From NCBI GenBank assembly GCA_026874595.1, contig CM049322.1:4139900-4203899 (forward strand): DNA of 64,000 nucleotides, read 5' to 3'. A model generated the notes under the pieces. It was not told where the DNA came from. It saw only the letters and a list, made by a program, of their open reading frames with translations, and made no database searches. This DNA is from Sipunculus nudus (taxonomy: Eukaryota > Annelida > Sipuncula > Golfingiida > Sipunculidae). Positions 11,781 through 23,600 of the stretch are shown in pieces (within the stretch, counting starts at the first letter, position 1; every line of letters starts with the position of its first letter). Position numbers and translations under genes: made by a program.

Positions 11781-11841
11781 ATGGGAGTCGGTGCAGTAAT
11801 TGGAATTTTGGCATCTTTGGTCGTGGGACGCAGTGACGCAG
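11781..11841 (+). CDS. gene A exon 1: signal peptide of a secreted CUB protein
   Basis: The ATG at 11781 encodes MGVGAVIGILASLVVGRSDA, with a hydrophobic core and a small-residue cleavage region. It ends at GCA G|GTGAGA in phase 1. The donor is consensus, and the phase matches the acceptor of the CUB exon at 17713, so the joined codon is GGA (Gly). In-frame upstream ATGs exist at 11709 and 11625. I prefer 11781 because only that start puts the hydrophobic segment at the N terminus. The product would enter the secretory pathway. Intron 1 is 5.87 kb. Confidence 0.65.
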
Positions 11842-14600
11842 GTGAGAACATGTTTGATGGCAATAACTTAATTAATCATTTGTGGTGGGTGCTTCTAAGG
11901 CATGGTTTGGATAAGTCAGTCTATTATTGTAGCTCTCGCTTCTACTATTATTATAACTATCACCACGACTTTCCTTTATAATGCCTATGCCTGATTTTCT
12001 AGAGAGGTTTCAGCCCTAGGTCAGAATAATGAAAACAAATTTTAATTTGATATCGTTTTCATTTTCGTTTTAATTCAATCGCCCTTCGTTGTACAATGCA
12101 AATCTACCTAATTTTTTTCTAACTCACATACAGCAATACTAAGTACTCAATGAACTGGAATTCGCAACAGCATTATTCGTATAAATACTAAATGTTGACT
12201 ACATTTTTATAGTACTAGAAAATAACAGAAAGAACAAGGTCTTGATTCTAATGGTTAAATTAAACAATTTTCCCCATTTATACCTAAAAAACCTATATGA
12301 TAATATAACAAAAACGCATATTGAACGTTGTTAAGGTAAATACAGTAACACTTGTCACTGAATGCTAATGCTGGAGTTCCCTTCTAAAACTTATTATTAA
12401 TAAGCTTAATGGAACGTATGAATGTTGGTTATGATGTTATACATCATATAAATATGATGTTATACATCATATAAATACAATATCTGGAGTGATATCTTTA
12501 TTTAAATTCCACCTGACATATATTCCATTGGGTGTTTTCTATCTGTTTGTTAGTTAGCTTTTAATATAAATAAGGGAGCAATAATATCAAGTGAAAGAAT
12601 TTAATTGATCTAATGAGCTGATAATTTCATAATGTTGTCACATAAACTCTAACTGTAGGGATGTTAGTTGTCCCATTGTCTCTCACTTCGAGCGACATAA
12701 CATTGATGAAGAAGGGTTTATTTAATTCCACTTCTGCCAATCTTCATAATTTTAATCATGATTGGGAAATGGTAGTGCTCTTCCAGTTTGAAATACACTC
12801 CTGTGTCCATATATCTCAAGCGGCTTATGACAGCAGGGTAAGTAAGCTTCAACTGATTTTGTTGTAAAGGTATAACACGGACGGACTGGAAGCAGCGTAA
12901 CCCACGTTTATTATATCAACTTATACATGTATCAAGTAGGCGGTATTTATGGAAATGGGGGCTCTCCTACATTGTGTAAAGGTAGATGCATTGCAAGGTT
13001 CGACATGACAGAAGCGGAGCTCTCTTACTTGATACGTAGCTATAATGATGCATTAAGCTGTCATATTAATATTTCTCTGGAGGTATCTATTTCAACGCTC
13101 AGTGGCCCAACATTAAAGCAGCCTGTCAAAGCTCGTGTTAGGGAAATGAGTATTTCCCCTATTTTTACTGGTACAAAGCGTCGGATCGATTAACCGTTAC
13201 ATGATGAATAATGTTTTAATACAAATTAAGTTTTGGATATTTGTATCTGTTTTATTGCTGTAAAGATGTGCAAAATATTCAGTTATAGGGAACCTCTCAC
13301 AATGGGCATTTTTTTATATAAACTCTGTTGCTAAGTTGTAATCTAACAAATGTGTCATTACAACTTGTGCTTTTGTAATGTATACCATGAAATCAGTTTT
13401 TCGAGATTGTAATCATCTTAACGACATGTTTTTCATTATTCATGTTTGACAAATATGACAAAAAAATTACAAGAATTATTTGATGAATGGTTTAACTAAA
13501 ATAGATCTCTTATGGCTCTCACCTGATAAGGGATTTTTTACTCTGTTTTGGAATATATATTATAATATTGAAAAATCGCGGGGAATCATACGTGAATAAT
13601 GCCTGGGTTACAAGGGTCCACTGTAATCTCTACCACAGCTGAACAAAATAAGTATATTTAAAGCTTTAGACGTCCACACCATTGACTAGAGCATTTCGTA
13701 GGGCGGGTTTTCAGGGCAGGGTTTGTTACATTGAGGAATGTGCTGGGCTGGCCGCGGTTACTCTGTGTGGGGGTGGCGGGATAAGGGTTGTTCAGATGAT
13801 TGGCAGTTTACATCAGATGTTTAATATAAACCGAAAAAATATGGTTCTTTAAATACATAACCGTGAAAATATGACTCATAGGACCTTTTTTATGAAGAGA
13901 CTCGGCCTCGAGTCATGATACTAGTCACAACTGAACAGCTTTCTAGGGGTCAGATCGCAGTCGTTCGAATCCCTATTTCAGGGGGAAATGGGAAGAAACC
14001 GTGCATATAAAGCCTCTATAGTGATACATGCTATCTCCGTACGAAATAAAGAGAAGTATTGCAAGCAATATTGTGGCTCTGGGGTGTATAACGATTTTAA
14101 AAATGAATCGTCTGGACAAACAATCCGTAAAACGAAGCGATAAATCTTGCCTACGCGTTGTTTGGGTTTCTTATTTCCTACCTACATGTAAAAATAAGTG
14201 TTGGCTAAATTGTATATCCATGGACACCAGTTTTTACCAACTGTTGTCAACAATCGAACGTGCGTTTGTGCGGCCATTGCAAATAGATGATTTACGATCC
14301 AGCACAAAATGGAAGGGGGGGGGGCGGAAAATTCGCGGAGAGCCGGAGAATTCACGGAGAATTTTTAGGACGTTTTATATCGGTCGTTTGTTCAAATGTG
14401 ACTGCTGGTGGATGAAACACGTGTATTTGTTTACAAATGTCAGTTTGAATTTGGGTCGCGTTTTTTTTTTATTCTGTTGGTCGTCTGCCTAAAATTAATT
14501 GAGCATTTTGGCCTATTTTCACTGTTATTTATTATAGGAGATAGGAGTACGTTTATTTTTTAACTGGAACTTCCGCAATTAATTTATTTATAATAGTAAA
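11842..14600. other. intron 1 of gene A, left part
   Basis: At 12431-12476 a 23-bp unit containing the near-palindrome ATGATGTTATACATCAT occurs twice in tandem. At 12659-12838 an open segment is flanked by TGTAG| and a strong donor G|GTAAGTAAG, and 12927-13193 is an open frame of 88 codons. Neither has a recognisable domain. At 13963 GTTCGAATCCC resembles a Pol III B box, possibly an eroded SINE. Confidence 0.4.
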
Positions 14601-14603
14601 ACC

Positions 14604-14694
14604 ATGAATAAAATTCAGCCCGGGATAGACAAGGTCAAGGTTGGCAATGGTGCCGCTGATCCAGCCAGGAGAACTTCCTCGGGGCTAATCAAAG
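14604..14694 (+). CDS. candidate first exon, no signal peptide
   Basis: The ATG at 14604, preceded by AAAACC, opens 30 codons (MNKIQPGIDKVKVGNG, then an Ala/Arg/Ser-rich end) and reaches AAA G|GTGAAT in phase 1. The exon is richer in GC than its surroundings. Its phase is compatible with the CUB acceptor at 17713, so it could be an alternative, non-secreted first exon of gene A, or the start of another gene, or chance. No domain is recognised. Confidence 0.3.
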
Positions 14695-17600
14695 GTGAAT
14701 AATTTCCGTAAATCGTATATTGTTTATGAGGTAGTTTAGTCTATTATGAGGTTTTCCACAGAAAAACAAACGATGACTGCTTAAAAACGAGGGGAAAACT
14801 TGTGCAGGCGGGAGTGATATCTACCGGATCGGCGTTTTCAAATTTTTAGCTTGCAATACTTGTCCCTTACGTAGTAAGATACTCCTATATATAGTGCAGT
14901 ATCGTCCATTTCCCGATAAAAAACACAACCACAGACAGGGATTCGAGGGCCTGTGGTCGGACAATAATATTGTTGGACTGTGTATTTCAAATGAAACCAA
15001 TAAAAAGTGTGTTTTACTTATCCTTATATTGAATATACTAAAATAAAGAATCAGATGGTGCAAAATGCCTCCTCTGTTTTCCTCGTCACTATTTTTCTTA
15101 AGAAAAGCAATCATCCGGTCCCCCCCCCCCCCCTCGCTATAGAGGAAACAGAGACTTGTCCCCATTTGGTCGCTTCGTGTTTTGTTTATGGACGGTGGCA
15201 CTTATAGACAATCTATACTTCATCGGTAGTACAGTGGGAAAATCTGTAAGTCCACGGCAGTCTCGCATACTGATCTAATATTATTTGTTAAAAAAAAGTG
15301 ATATTTCGGATGAAAAGGCCTGTAATCAAATATCACTTCATGAAAATGTGATAGTTTACTTGAGATATCACAATGTTCAGTTCTTGATACGGATGTGGAC
15401 AGAACCCGAAATTAACCATTTGACAGGCAGAAAGACATGACGAAATAGGGCCAGCAACGGTGAACTATTATTGATTGGACCCTATTGCTTGTATAGCACG
15501 AACGTCCCAAAATAATTATATCGACGTTTGGGTGGCAGGCTGCCGCTCTCAAATAAATTGATACTTGACTATAAACAATCAAGAAGAGTTCATATGGTTT
15601 AGTAAAAGGAAATCTGAAAAAAATATGGCTATTTTGTTTCATTCCATCAGGTGTAACATTATCATAATTAAAAATTACGCCGAATAATAACACGCAGCGG
15701 TCTTAGAAATAATAGCCGAAGGAATCACTTTAAGCTCAGCTGACCGCAAGTCGTCTGAGATTTTGCGCTTGAACTTTGTCGGTTATCTATCTAGCCGCAT
15801 GCCTTTCAGGTCTTCCGTTAACAGAGAACAACTAGTATGGGTTAGGTCTAGAAACGTCTAACTTAATATAAATATAGGCCTTCAGAAATCTTATAAGAAA
15901 CCTGGAATATGTTCGATTCGACAAATATTCCTAAGTTCTGGGCATAATTGTGGACCCAGGATAAAAGTAAAAAGGTTTCTCAGTAATTAATCCATATATT
16001 GCACCGATTATTGCTTTGATCATTGATCATGGACATTTTTGTTAATTCTTGAGGATCGGTGGCGCAACATACTCATTCTGAGGCCGTCAAATAACAATCT
16101 GTGGAGATTTGTGTTCAGCTGTTGTTTTATCTGGTGTGCCGAAAATCTTTTTATATGTATAGACCTTGATTAGTCGTATCAGTTCCTGAAGACTGGTGGT
16201 ACCATCGGTATTATTTTTGAATATCTTTTTGATGCGCTTCTTTCTATATTTTTTTATATTGCTTGATTACATGATCAATAGTGTCAGCCTTTAAACTGTG
16301 CTTTTTAAACCCGTTCTGTTTATTGATAAAAATTGTTACATCCACTCGGCTCTGGTATTTTTTTACACATCTCTACTTTTATGCTCACATCACAGCAATC
16401 GTAACAGTTCCTTATCCGGAGCTTAATCAAGTAACTTTAACCTCGACTTTCATTGACCATGATTGGGTTATCCATTTATCAAAGATGGTGGCTGCTCCTG
16501 TATTTTTACCTCACAAGACTTTCAATCATGCTGAGCGTAAGCGGTCGGTCGTTCATCATCCTGTTGCCCGGATGTATGTAAGCAGGGCACATCTCATAAC
16601 CGGCTGATTAAGAAATGCCTGCCTCACCACACAGGGAGTTATTCGAGACGACAACTGAGTGACAGCAACATATGAACCGTGTTCTACAGAGTAACAGTAT
16701 TCAAGTTAGCACAATGGAATTCAAATTCATCTTTGTGTTTCAAGGATTACATATTTTCACCTCAAATTTGATACACGAATTGTACCAACTTTTTCTCTGT
16801 TTTTTTTAATAATTTTGTACACCCCTCAGCAACTAAAATTCGAGACACTTTGTTTCGTTGGCTTTTCAAATCTGATGACCATGAGCTTCATCTTCGTGAA
16901 TAAAACTGCATTTTATATATTATTGTTTTCTCAGCGTTTTATGCCTACCCAAGGGCATACATCTGCATGTTCTAGCTAGCACATACATCAGAAAGCGAAA
17001 TTGGTCAAACCTGTCCTTGAGGAACATTCACTTTCTCTTGTTCAACCGCCAGAGACCTGTAATCATTGAATTCAGTCTAACTTATGTGTAACCCATCACT
17101 TCTACTTTAATGTCAGAAATTCAAAGGACAAGATCACATGTAAAGATCAAATCTCCATATGGTTTTAGATGATGAAATTCCTTTTATTAATGTCAGGACA
17201 TAATGTCATGAGAATCATGACCGATCATTCAATTTTTAAATTGAGCACTTCCATATTTTTTCTTGGTCAGAATTACCCTAACGGAATCTGCAGGCGGAAT
17301 GATGCTTGCATGGTCGAAACAAAATCATTGGTCATTTAGAATTTTAATTAATGAATGGGCACACAGATGCACCTGAATTTAAATCCTCAAACTGACTTAT
17401 GTATCCACACTGCCAAATTCCACCGTCTGTTTTCTATATATTCATTCTCAAACGCAATATTGCTTTGCAATGCCATGTTACACATTTACATTGATTACTT
17501 AGCCGTCGACAAAATTAGATATTTTCTTGTTAATCTTGGTCCTTATTGGACCAATTTGAGATCCAGGAATAATAATAATTCAAATCACTTGAAACATTAA

Positions 17601-17712
17601 ATGTCGATACTAAAATTTAAAAAAGAATATTCAGAATAATTGATCCTGTAACTGCCATTGTCAGGCAGTTTAATTCTGGACAAGACCTATATTTAAGAAA
17701 TGTTATTTCTAG
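14695..17712. other. intron 1 of gene A, right part
   Basis: It contains a poly-C run of 14 (15120-15133). A small inverted repeat AGTGATATTT / AAATATCACT lies around 15297-15344. Several random open frames on both strands have no recognisable motif. Confidence 0.45.
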
Positions 17713-17900
17713 GACAAAACTGTAGCCGAGTGTGTAATCAGAAACCTGGGCGGATCACGGGCCCTGGATGGCCCGGTAACTGTCCTAACAATGCTTTCTG
17801 CAATACCAGAATCACAGTTCCTTCTGCAGAAACTATCATCTTGACTTTCAACACTTTCTCTCTGGAGAATAGCACTGGTTGTCGCTATGACTCCCTGAAA
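17713..17900 (+). CDS. gene A exon 2: first half of a CUB domain
   Basis: The acceptor TTATTTCTAG is followed by GA CAA AAC (phase 1), giving G-Q-N-C. Counting from the ATG at 11781, the exon carries residues 22-83 and the first CUB half: cysteines at about 24, 28, 44, 50 and 77, a GPGWPG turn, ILTFNTF strands, and CRYDSLK. The last is the conserved C-x-x-D-x-L segment before the calcium-binding loop. The exon ends at AAA|GTGAGC (phase 0). The last two canonical CUB cysteines pair across the next exon junction (77 with 99). CUB domains bind protein or carbohydrate partners, usually extracellularly. Codon phase continuity with exons 1 and 3 is the main support. Confidence 0.8.
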
Positions 17901-18914
17901 GTGAGCTACATGACAAATCGTTACCTTTTCTATAACGAGAGGACCCGGTAAATATCGCAGTTTAAAGGTGCCCATTCACCTACATTTTGAAAAAAAGAAT
18001 TTATGTAATTTCTGGCTTCCTCTGCTTATATTAATCATCTAAGGGTAATTCTGGTTATGAAAAGTTCTTATATGGCCTCCACGAAGGATGTATGAACTTG
18101 TTTTATCAACGACATGTATGTAAACACAGCAATGTTGACAAACGGGAAAAATATGTAACTTAAGGAGGAAAGTGCATATATGCGGAGGTAGAAAGGTCAC
18201 TTGTTGGAAAACGCCATTTGCAAAGTTCTGTCTAATTAATCTGACTTGCCGCCTAACGCCCTAATCGAATTTGTCTTGATTACTTTGGAGGGCTCCCACA
18301 TATTATGAACACGTTGATATGAACAAAACAAGCTATCTGTGTGCGGTGATATACACGTTTTCTGGCCTATTTTTATTGCTCCAAGGGATTACTTTTATTT
18401 TACATAGGTCAAAAATGTGATTGGGCCCCTTTAAAAAGTTTATTTGTTTGCACAAATATATCACTTGTGAAGTGGCCATTCTCCTTAAAAATATAAACAT
18501 TAAACGGAGATATCTTTACAAACACGAAACGTATTGAACAGACAGGGCATCAACCTAAAACATAATCATTTATGGAACAAATTCTGACGAATCATCGTAA
18601 AATTCTGAGCGTAACAGGTTTAGTACTTTCATGGTGACCTTGCTCTCTGGGTAAATTCACAGAATACGCAGAATACTTTTTCAAAACCTTTTGATCTGGT
18701 TGTTTTATCTTAATTACCCTGTTTTTGATGTTCCCAATTATAATGGTAACGCCATGCTTGAAGAACTATGTTAATACAATTGCCTATTTATTCATTGTAG
18801 CGCAGACCATACTGTATATAGACAATAACTATTGGTTTTGAGATTCGGGGTAATCTGGTTGAAATTCCGTCATACCTTTACATTTGTACTGTCCTGTAAA
18901 TTTAACCTTTTCAG

Positions 18915-19080
18915 ATACACGACGGATCAAATAGTTCAGCACCTATGATTGGAACATTCTGTGGAAGTACACGGCCTGATCTGGTGGTGACATCTGGCGG
19001 TGAGGTTAGCCTGGTGTTCGAATCAGACGGATCTTTGACATCACGTGGCTCTGATATCACTTATGACACTTCTGCTGCAG
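18915..19080 (+). CDS. gene A exon 3: second half of the CUB domain
   Basis: The acceptor is CCTTTTCAG, and the exon opens with IHDGSNSSAP and GTFCG, the canonical CUB loop and fourth-cysteine segment. It continues with a strand, VSLVFESDGS, and RGSDITYDTSAA (residues 84-138). The residues DG...FCG and the acid patch ESD match the usual CUB calcium site (with Y79-D80 of the previous exon). It ends at GCA G|GTATAT in phase 1. With exon 2 it completes one CUB domain of about 115 residues, normal for the family. What follows is uncertain, because the next obvious candidates are more than 8 kb away. Confidence 0.8.
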
Positions 19081-19990
19081 GTATATAAAGCCAATAAACT
19101 GAATTTATTAATACATAACACGTACATACAATACAAAAATGTTAATTAGTATTGTTTTTGGCATTATTTTAAGCAACACATTAAACTATAATTTAATTCT
19201 GGGTACAAATTTAATTATTAACATAGTTTCAAAGAGTTTCATGTCTAAAGTAATGTTTTTATAAAGTACATTTGAATAAAATATTTCCAGACATTTAACG
19301 TAAAAGAAGGCTATTCTGCGTATGTTTTGCCTCGGTTTACACTGCTTTTGTACTTGGCTATAAACTATCGGATTTATTGTCTGAAGCGCTTGCTACCAGG
19401 TATGCACCTTTTACAATTTTACTAGGAACCCTAAATGCTTTAGTACATTTTTTGTCGTGAAAAAGGGTTTTATTTGTACAGGTTGATGTCTTGAGTCAGA
19501 CATATGTTTTCTCAAAGGCTAAAAAAACAAAACCCATTCTGATCTTTTGGAAATAGCAGTGTCTTGTGATTCTAAAACCATGGCAGTAACTGACACTTGG
19601 TCCGATATTATTATCAACACAATTCTCGAACGGGAACTATTTTCAAATAAGACATGAGTACATGGCAGAACCAAATTGCTTATATATAGGCAATATTCAT
19701 TACAACGATTAAAGTATACCCACGAAGTTCAAACAGTGTTTCAGGAAACTGTCATATGTAAATATCCCAATATATTCATACATGTACAAACATGCAAAAA
19801 TCAGAATACCATATCATCATTGAAACCTGCTATTTCAACGATAAGAAAAACCGACGAAGAGATAGTGTGTGGAAATTATAGTGAGTTCTTAGACCAAAAC
19901 ATACACCTACGACTACGGGTCGATAAAATGCAGTGATCGTATTTTAAAGACTTAGTGCCACTTTTTTCTAATTGTTTCAATCAATTGTAC
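19081..19990. other. intron 3 of gene A, start
   Basis: No exon is recognised. The open frame at 19676-19936 has no domain. Confidence 0.45.
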
Positions 19991-19999
19991 TGACGAAAA

Positions 20000-20640
20000 C
20001 TGATGGCCTTGCCTTAGATCTTCAGGGTCAAACAGGAGGAATTATCGCTCATTGCTTCTGCAAATTCCCGTGAATGTGGTGATTTTGAGACCACAGTGTG
20101 TTCTTTCCTAAAATTTGACACAAGTTATTTCAACCAAGTTCTGGAACAGGATGGAATATTGATGAAATTGATCAACGGTTCAATTTCAAATCAACGGGAA
20201 TAGAAATTATTTTGGATACTAAATTTTTAATCGCTCAATTTATTTTCATGGCATTTGATTCAGTAAATATGTCTACCAAAATCTGTCATGTATTTAGAAA
20301 GGGTGGCCTTGACCTTCAACTTCAAGGTCAAAATGGCAGAAATAGAAATATCATGTTAGCTATTTTGATCAATTCGATATTTGTTTGTAAACTTTGATAC
20401 TTGAATTGTTTCTACCAAAATCTCAGATGTGTTCGGAAACTGGTGACATTGATTATCATCTTTAAGGTAATACCAGTAGAAACAGAAATGTTTGGTGAAC
20501 ACTATAACTTCTGTTTGAACCACTCAATATTTTTGATGAAATTTGATACATACATCGTTTCTATTAAACCCTCGGACGGTTTCAACAACTGTTGCCCACT
20601 TCAAAGTCAAATCTTCAGAAATCTAGAATTTTATTTTTAA
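20000..20640. repeat. degenerate tandem repeat, about 138-bp unit, four to five copies
   Basis: Related segments (TTTGACACAAG.../TTTGATACTTGA.../TTTGATACATAC, then a CCAAAATCTC-type block) fall at about 20141, 20279, 20417 and 20555. Each unit carries an AAGGTCAAA-like stretch, the half-site sequence of nuclear receptors, although here it is part of an old repeat. Open frames across it are not genes. Confidence 0.6.
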
Positions 20641-23600
20641 CCTCATACTTTTGAAGTAGTCGATATTTTCCCTCAAATTTGGGAGGGGAGACCCTTTTTC
20701 TGCTGTTTTTGTAATGTGAAAAATCAATCTAGTTACCTTTAGAATTATGTCAAGTTATGGGTTTAAATTGGAGATCATGTAATTTTTCTTCATTCAGAGA
20801 CGAATTTGATTCATATAATATATGACGCATGTTTATAAGGCAAAGGAAACATATGGCAACATAGCCTGGCCTAGGGCAATGGAGAGGGCACTTTTTACCG
20901 TCATCAACCTTAGGCACAGAAACACAGTTTATCGTGTAATATTTGTTTTCTTCGGATTGGAGAATAATCAATAGGACATGGACGCATGTTCAGTATGATA
21001 ACATGGAAAAGTATACATCTCTTTTGGTTTGAATAAACACGCTCTATTAATAAACACGGTATCTTATGTCAGCATTGAACGAGTGTAAAACTTATTAAAC
21101 TTTACGCAGGTGATCTTATTATTAAATAAAGGGTTAATGCCAACATATTTTTCGTCTTCCAGGGGCTTGCGTAGAAGCCCAGCATGACCCTGTCTTAAAA
21201 ACCGATTAACAAACATCGCACATGCATGCATTTATTTGTAATGCGCTGAGCAATTTATAAAACTCTTTAAGCTATTAGCTTACCTGTTCAATTTAAATAA
21301 ATTGTTTTAGAATGGGGTCCTTGTTGGTGACTTTGTTTTCCATGTTAATCATGTACACAACTTTGATTGTTTCAGGTTCCATAAAGTCTTGCCATGTGCG
21401 AATTTAAACAAGTGGGTACATGCAGCAGGCACATTAAGAGAAACACTTTAGATATAGTCATAACTTGGGAGGGATTATCCGTAGTACAGAACATCTATGT
21501 TGATATTTGTATTTTGACCACGTTGATATACTCGGGCAGATATTCATTGTAAAGCCAAAGTGTTCTAAAAAAGTAAAGTCACGGAATGGCAAGATCTAGA
21601 CATCAATCCATTTGTTGAGGATGTTGGGTCATCACATTTTCAATGTTTTTCTGATACGTATGAAGGCGCTGTTGAGCAAGCTAATCAGAACGGCGTTGGG
21701 TAGGGTCAGGGTTATTATTTATGGAAAAATATCTACCAATCTGCCAACACCTTTGAATAAAACTGTAAATAATTTGTTTTCAACAGAGAGTTAATCTTAA
21801 CGTTTTACTTAGTCTGATCTAATCTTCGCAATCAGTTTGAATGGTATGTGTAGCACAACATTAACATATATGAGATGAGCTAATTTCTTTATTAGACTGG
21901 TTTATTAGAGGCATCATCACACAATGAACTGACTGTCATACTTCTTACCAACATCTTAGGAAGAAATCAGTAAATTCACTAATATAACGATAACAAATCA
22001 CGAAACTGGATCCTATTTACACTTTGCTGGTACAAAAGTTCTCTTGATAGACTTGTTTCATTTACATATATTACATAATTGATAAGAAAAACCCTTGCAA
22101 CGTACCAAGTACCATATTGTAATAAATATTAAATATACGGTAGTGACTGATTCACTTAAATAGCCTTCACTGGAGGCTAGGTGTCTATAGTGCTAGCAAT
22201 AGCAAAAGTGCTAGACTTATCAGCAGCTTTCTATAGAAATGATCACCAGATACTCATATCGAAAATGTCTGAACTGTCTCGCACTGTAGTTTTAGATTTA
22301 GTTTTGATTAATACATATCTAAGTTAGCGGACACATTCAGTTATGATGGGAGTTGTGTATCTGGCTAATCAGTTCTGCAATATGGTGCATCCGGAGGGTT
22401 TGTGTTTTGGCCAACTTTATATAGAATTTGCCTAATTGATATTCTGAAATGAACGTTTAACATAAGCTCCAATGTAAGAATGAGAAAAATTAGCTGACTA
22501 TTATATGGCTTCATATTCCTTCCATGAAAATTAAGGGAACAAGGGAGAGACGCAATTGCTGTGACTTTTCACAGGAATACAATATATCACATTGTAAATC
22601 GGACCCCTGCCGCTCTAACTTGACAGTAAATATTTTACGTAAATATTGAAATTTCGAAATTGTCAGATTCTTCAACAACGCACGAAAATACCAGTAAAAT
22701 GCATGCTAGCTTGAGAAAACATGTGACACTACCAGTATTCTTAACCCATCAAACTACACACGTGCTTTATGTGTTGTCTGTAGTCTCGGTAATCAAAAAA
22801 ATGTACGGATAATAAAGGTCAATATGCATGGAAGATTTTATGGTAATTTATGTATTACCTAATGAGATATTACAGATGTTCAATGAAAGTTTGCTGTACA
22901 CGGGTAGATTAAAGTGAAAAACAACCCTTTTATGTTTTTTCGGAAGGTCAGAATAATTTCATCCTATGCATGTTTTCAGATGAAATGGTACATTTAAGGC
23001 ATATTACTAACCAAAAATATTTTCAGGTAACTAGAGCATCAAGAAGTGTGTGACTGCCATTGCGTTTAAAGCCGTGCTAGGTCAGATAATATAGGTTACC
23101 GTGATTTGATTTTAGGATTCTAAGAAGAGTTGCAAAATGACTCAATATATATTAAACTAAGAATGTTTTTGTTTAACGATTGCATCTTATGCCGCGTTAT
23201 AGGACGCTTTCAGTACAGAAGGATGGGGGACGTCAGAACGTCAATGACTTTGAGCTTGTTTGACTAAAATGATCACTTATTATTTTATTTTTTTTTTGTG
23301 TCAATAAACTAGAATTGTGCTTTTATACAACCCTTATAATTTTAGTTTCAGACTGAAGGCAGCTATCCGAGCTACCAGGTGATGTGATCAATGAAAATGT
23401 CTGACATTTTTAAACTGGTGCAATTATTAGTAATCAAACTAAAACCTCTAGGGTGCAGAAGTGAGTGCAATGGTATAAGCATAATGTCATGGATATGCTC
23501 TGATCAGGCGGCACATTAATTATGTTCCCAGCGAATATGATCTACCAGGCTGTGGCTTTGGGCACTTCTACCTCAATTAATTTATCAGAAAATAGTTCAA

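Noticed and set aside
12659-13193. Two neighbouring open segments with a strong donor in gene A intron 1
   Set aside because: Protein-like in places, but no domain and no phase-consistent link to gene A.
13885-14000. Possible tRNA or SINE from a GTTCGAATCCC B box
   Set aside because: No matching A box at the right distance and no tRNA fold.
14028-14492. 154-codon plus-strand open frame
   Set aside because: No domain, crosses a poly-G run, no supporting splice or start context.
14821-15201. 126-codon minus-strand open frame
   Set aside because: It crosses the poly-C tract (poly-Gly in the product) and shows no domain.
20000-20640. AAGGTCA half-sites as nuclear-receptor elements
   Set aside because: They belong to an old repeat unit found in several places, not to a promoter.
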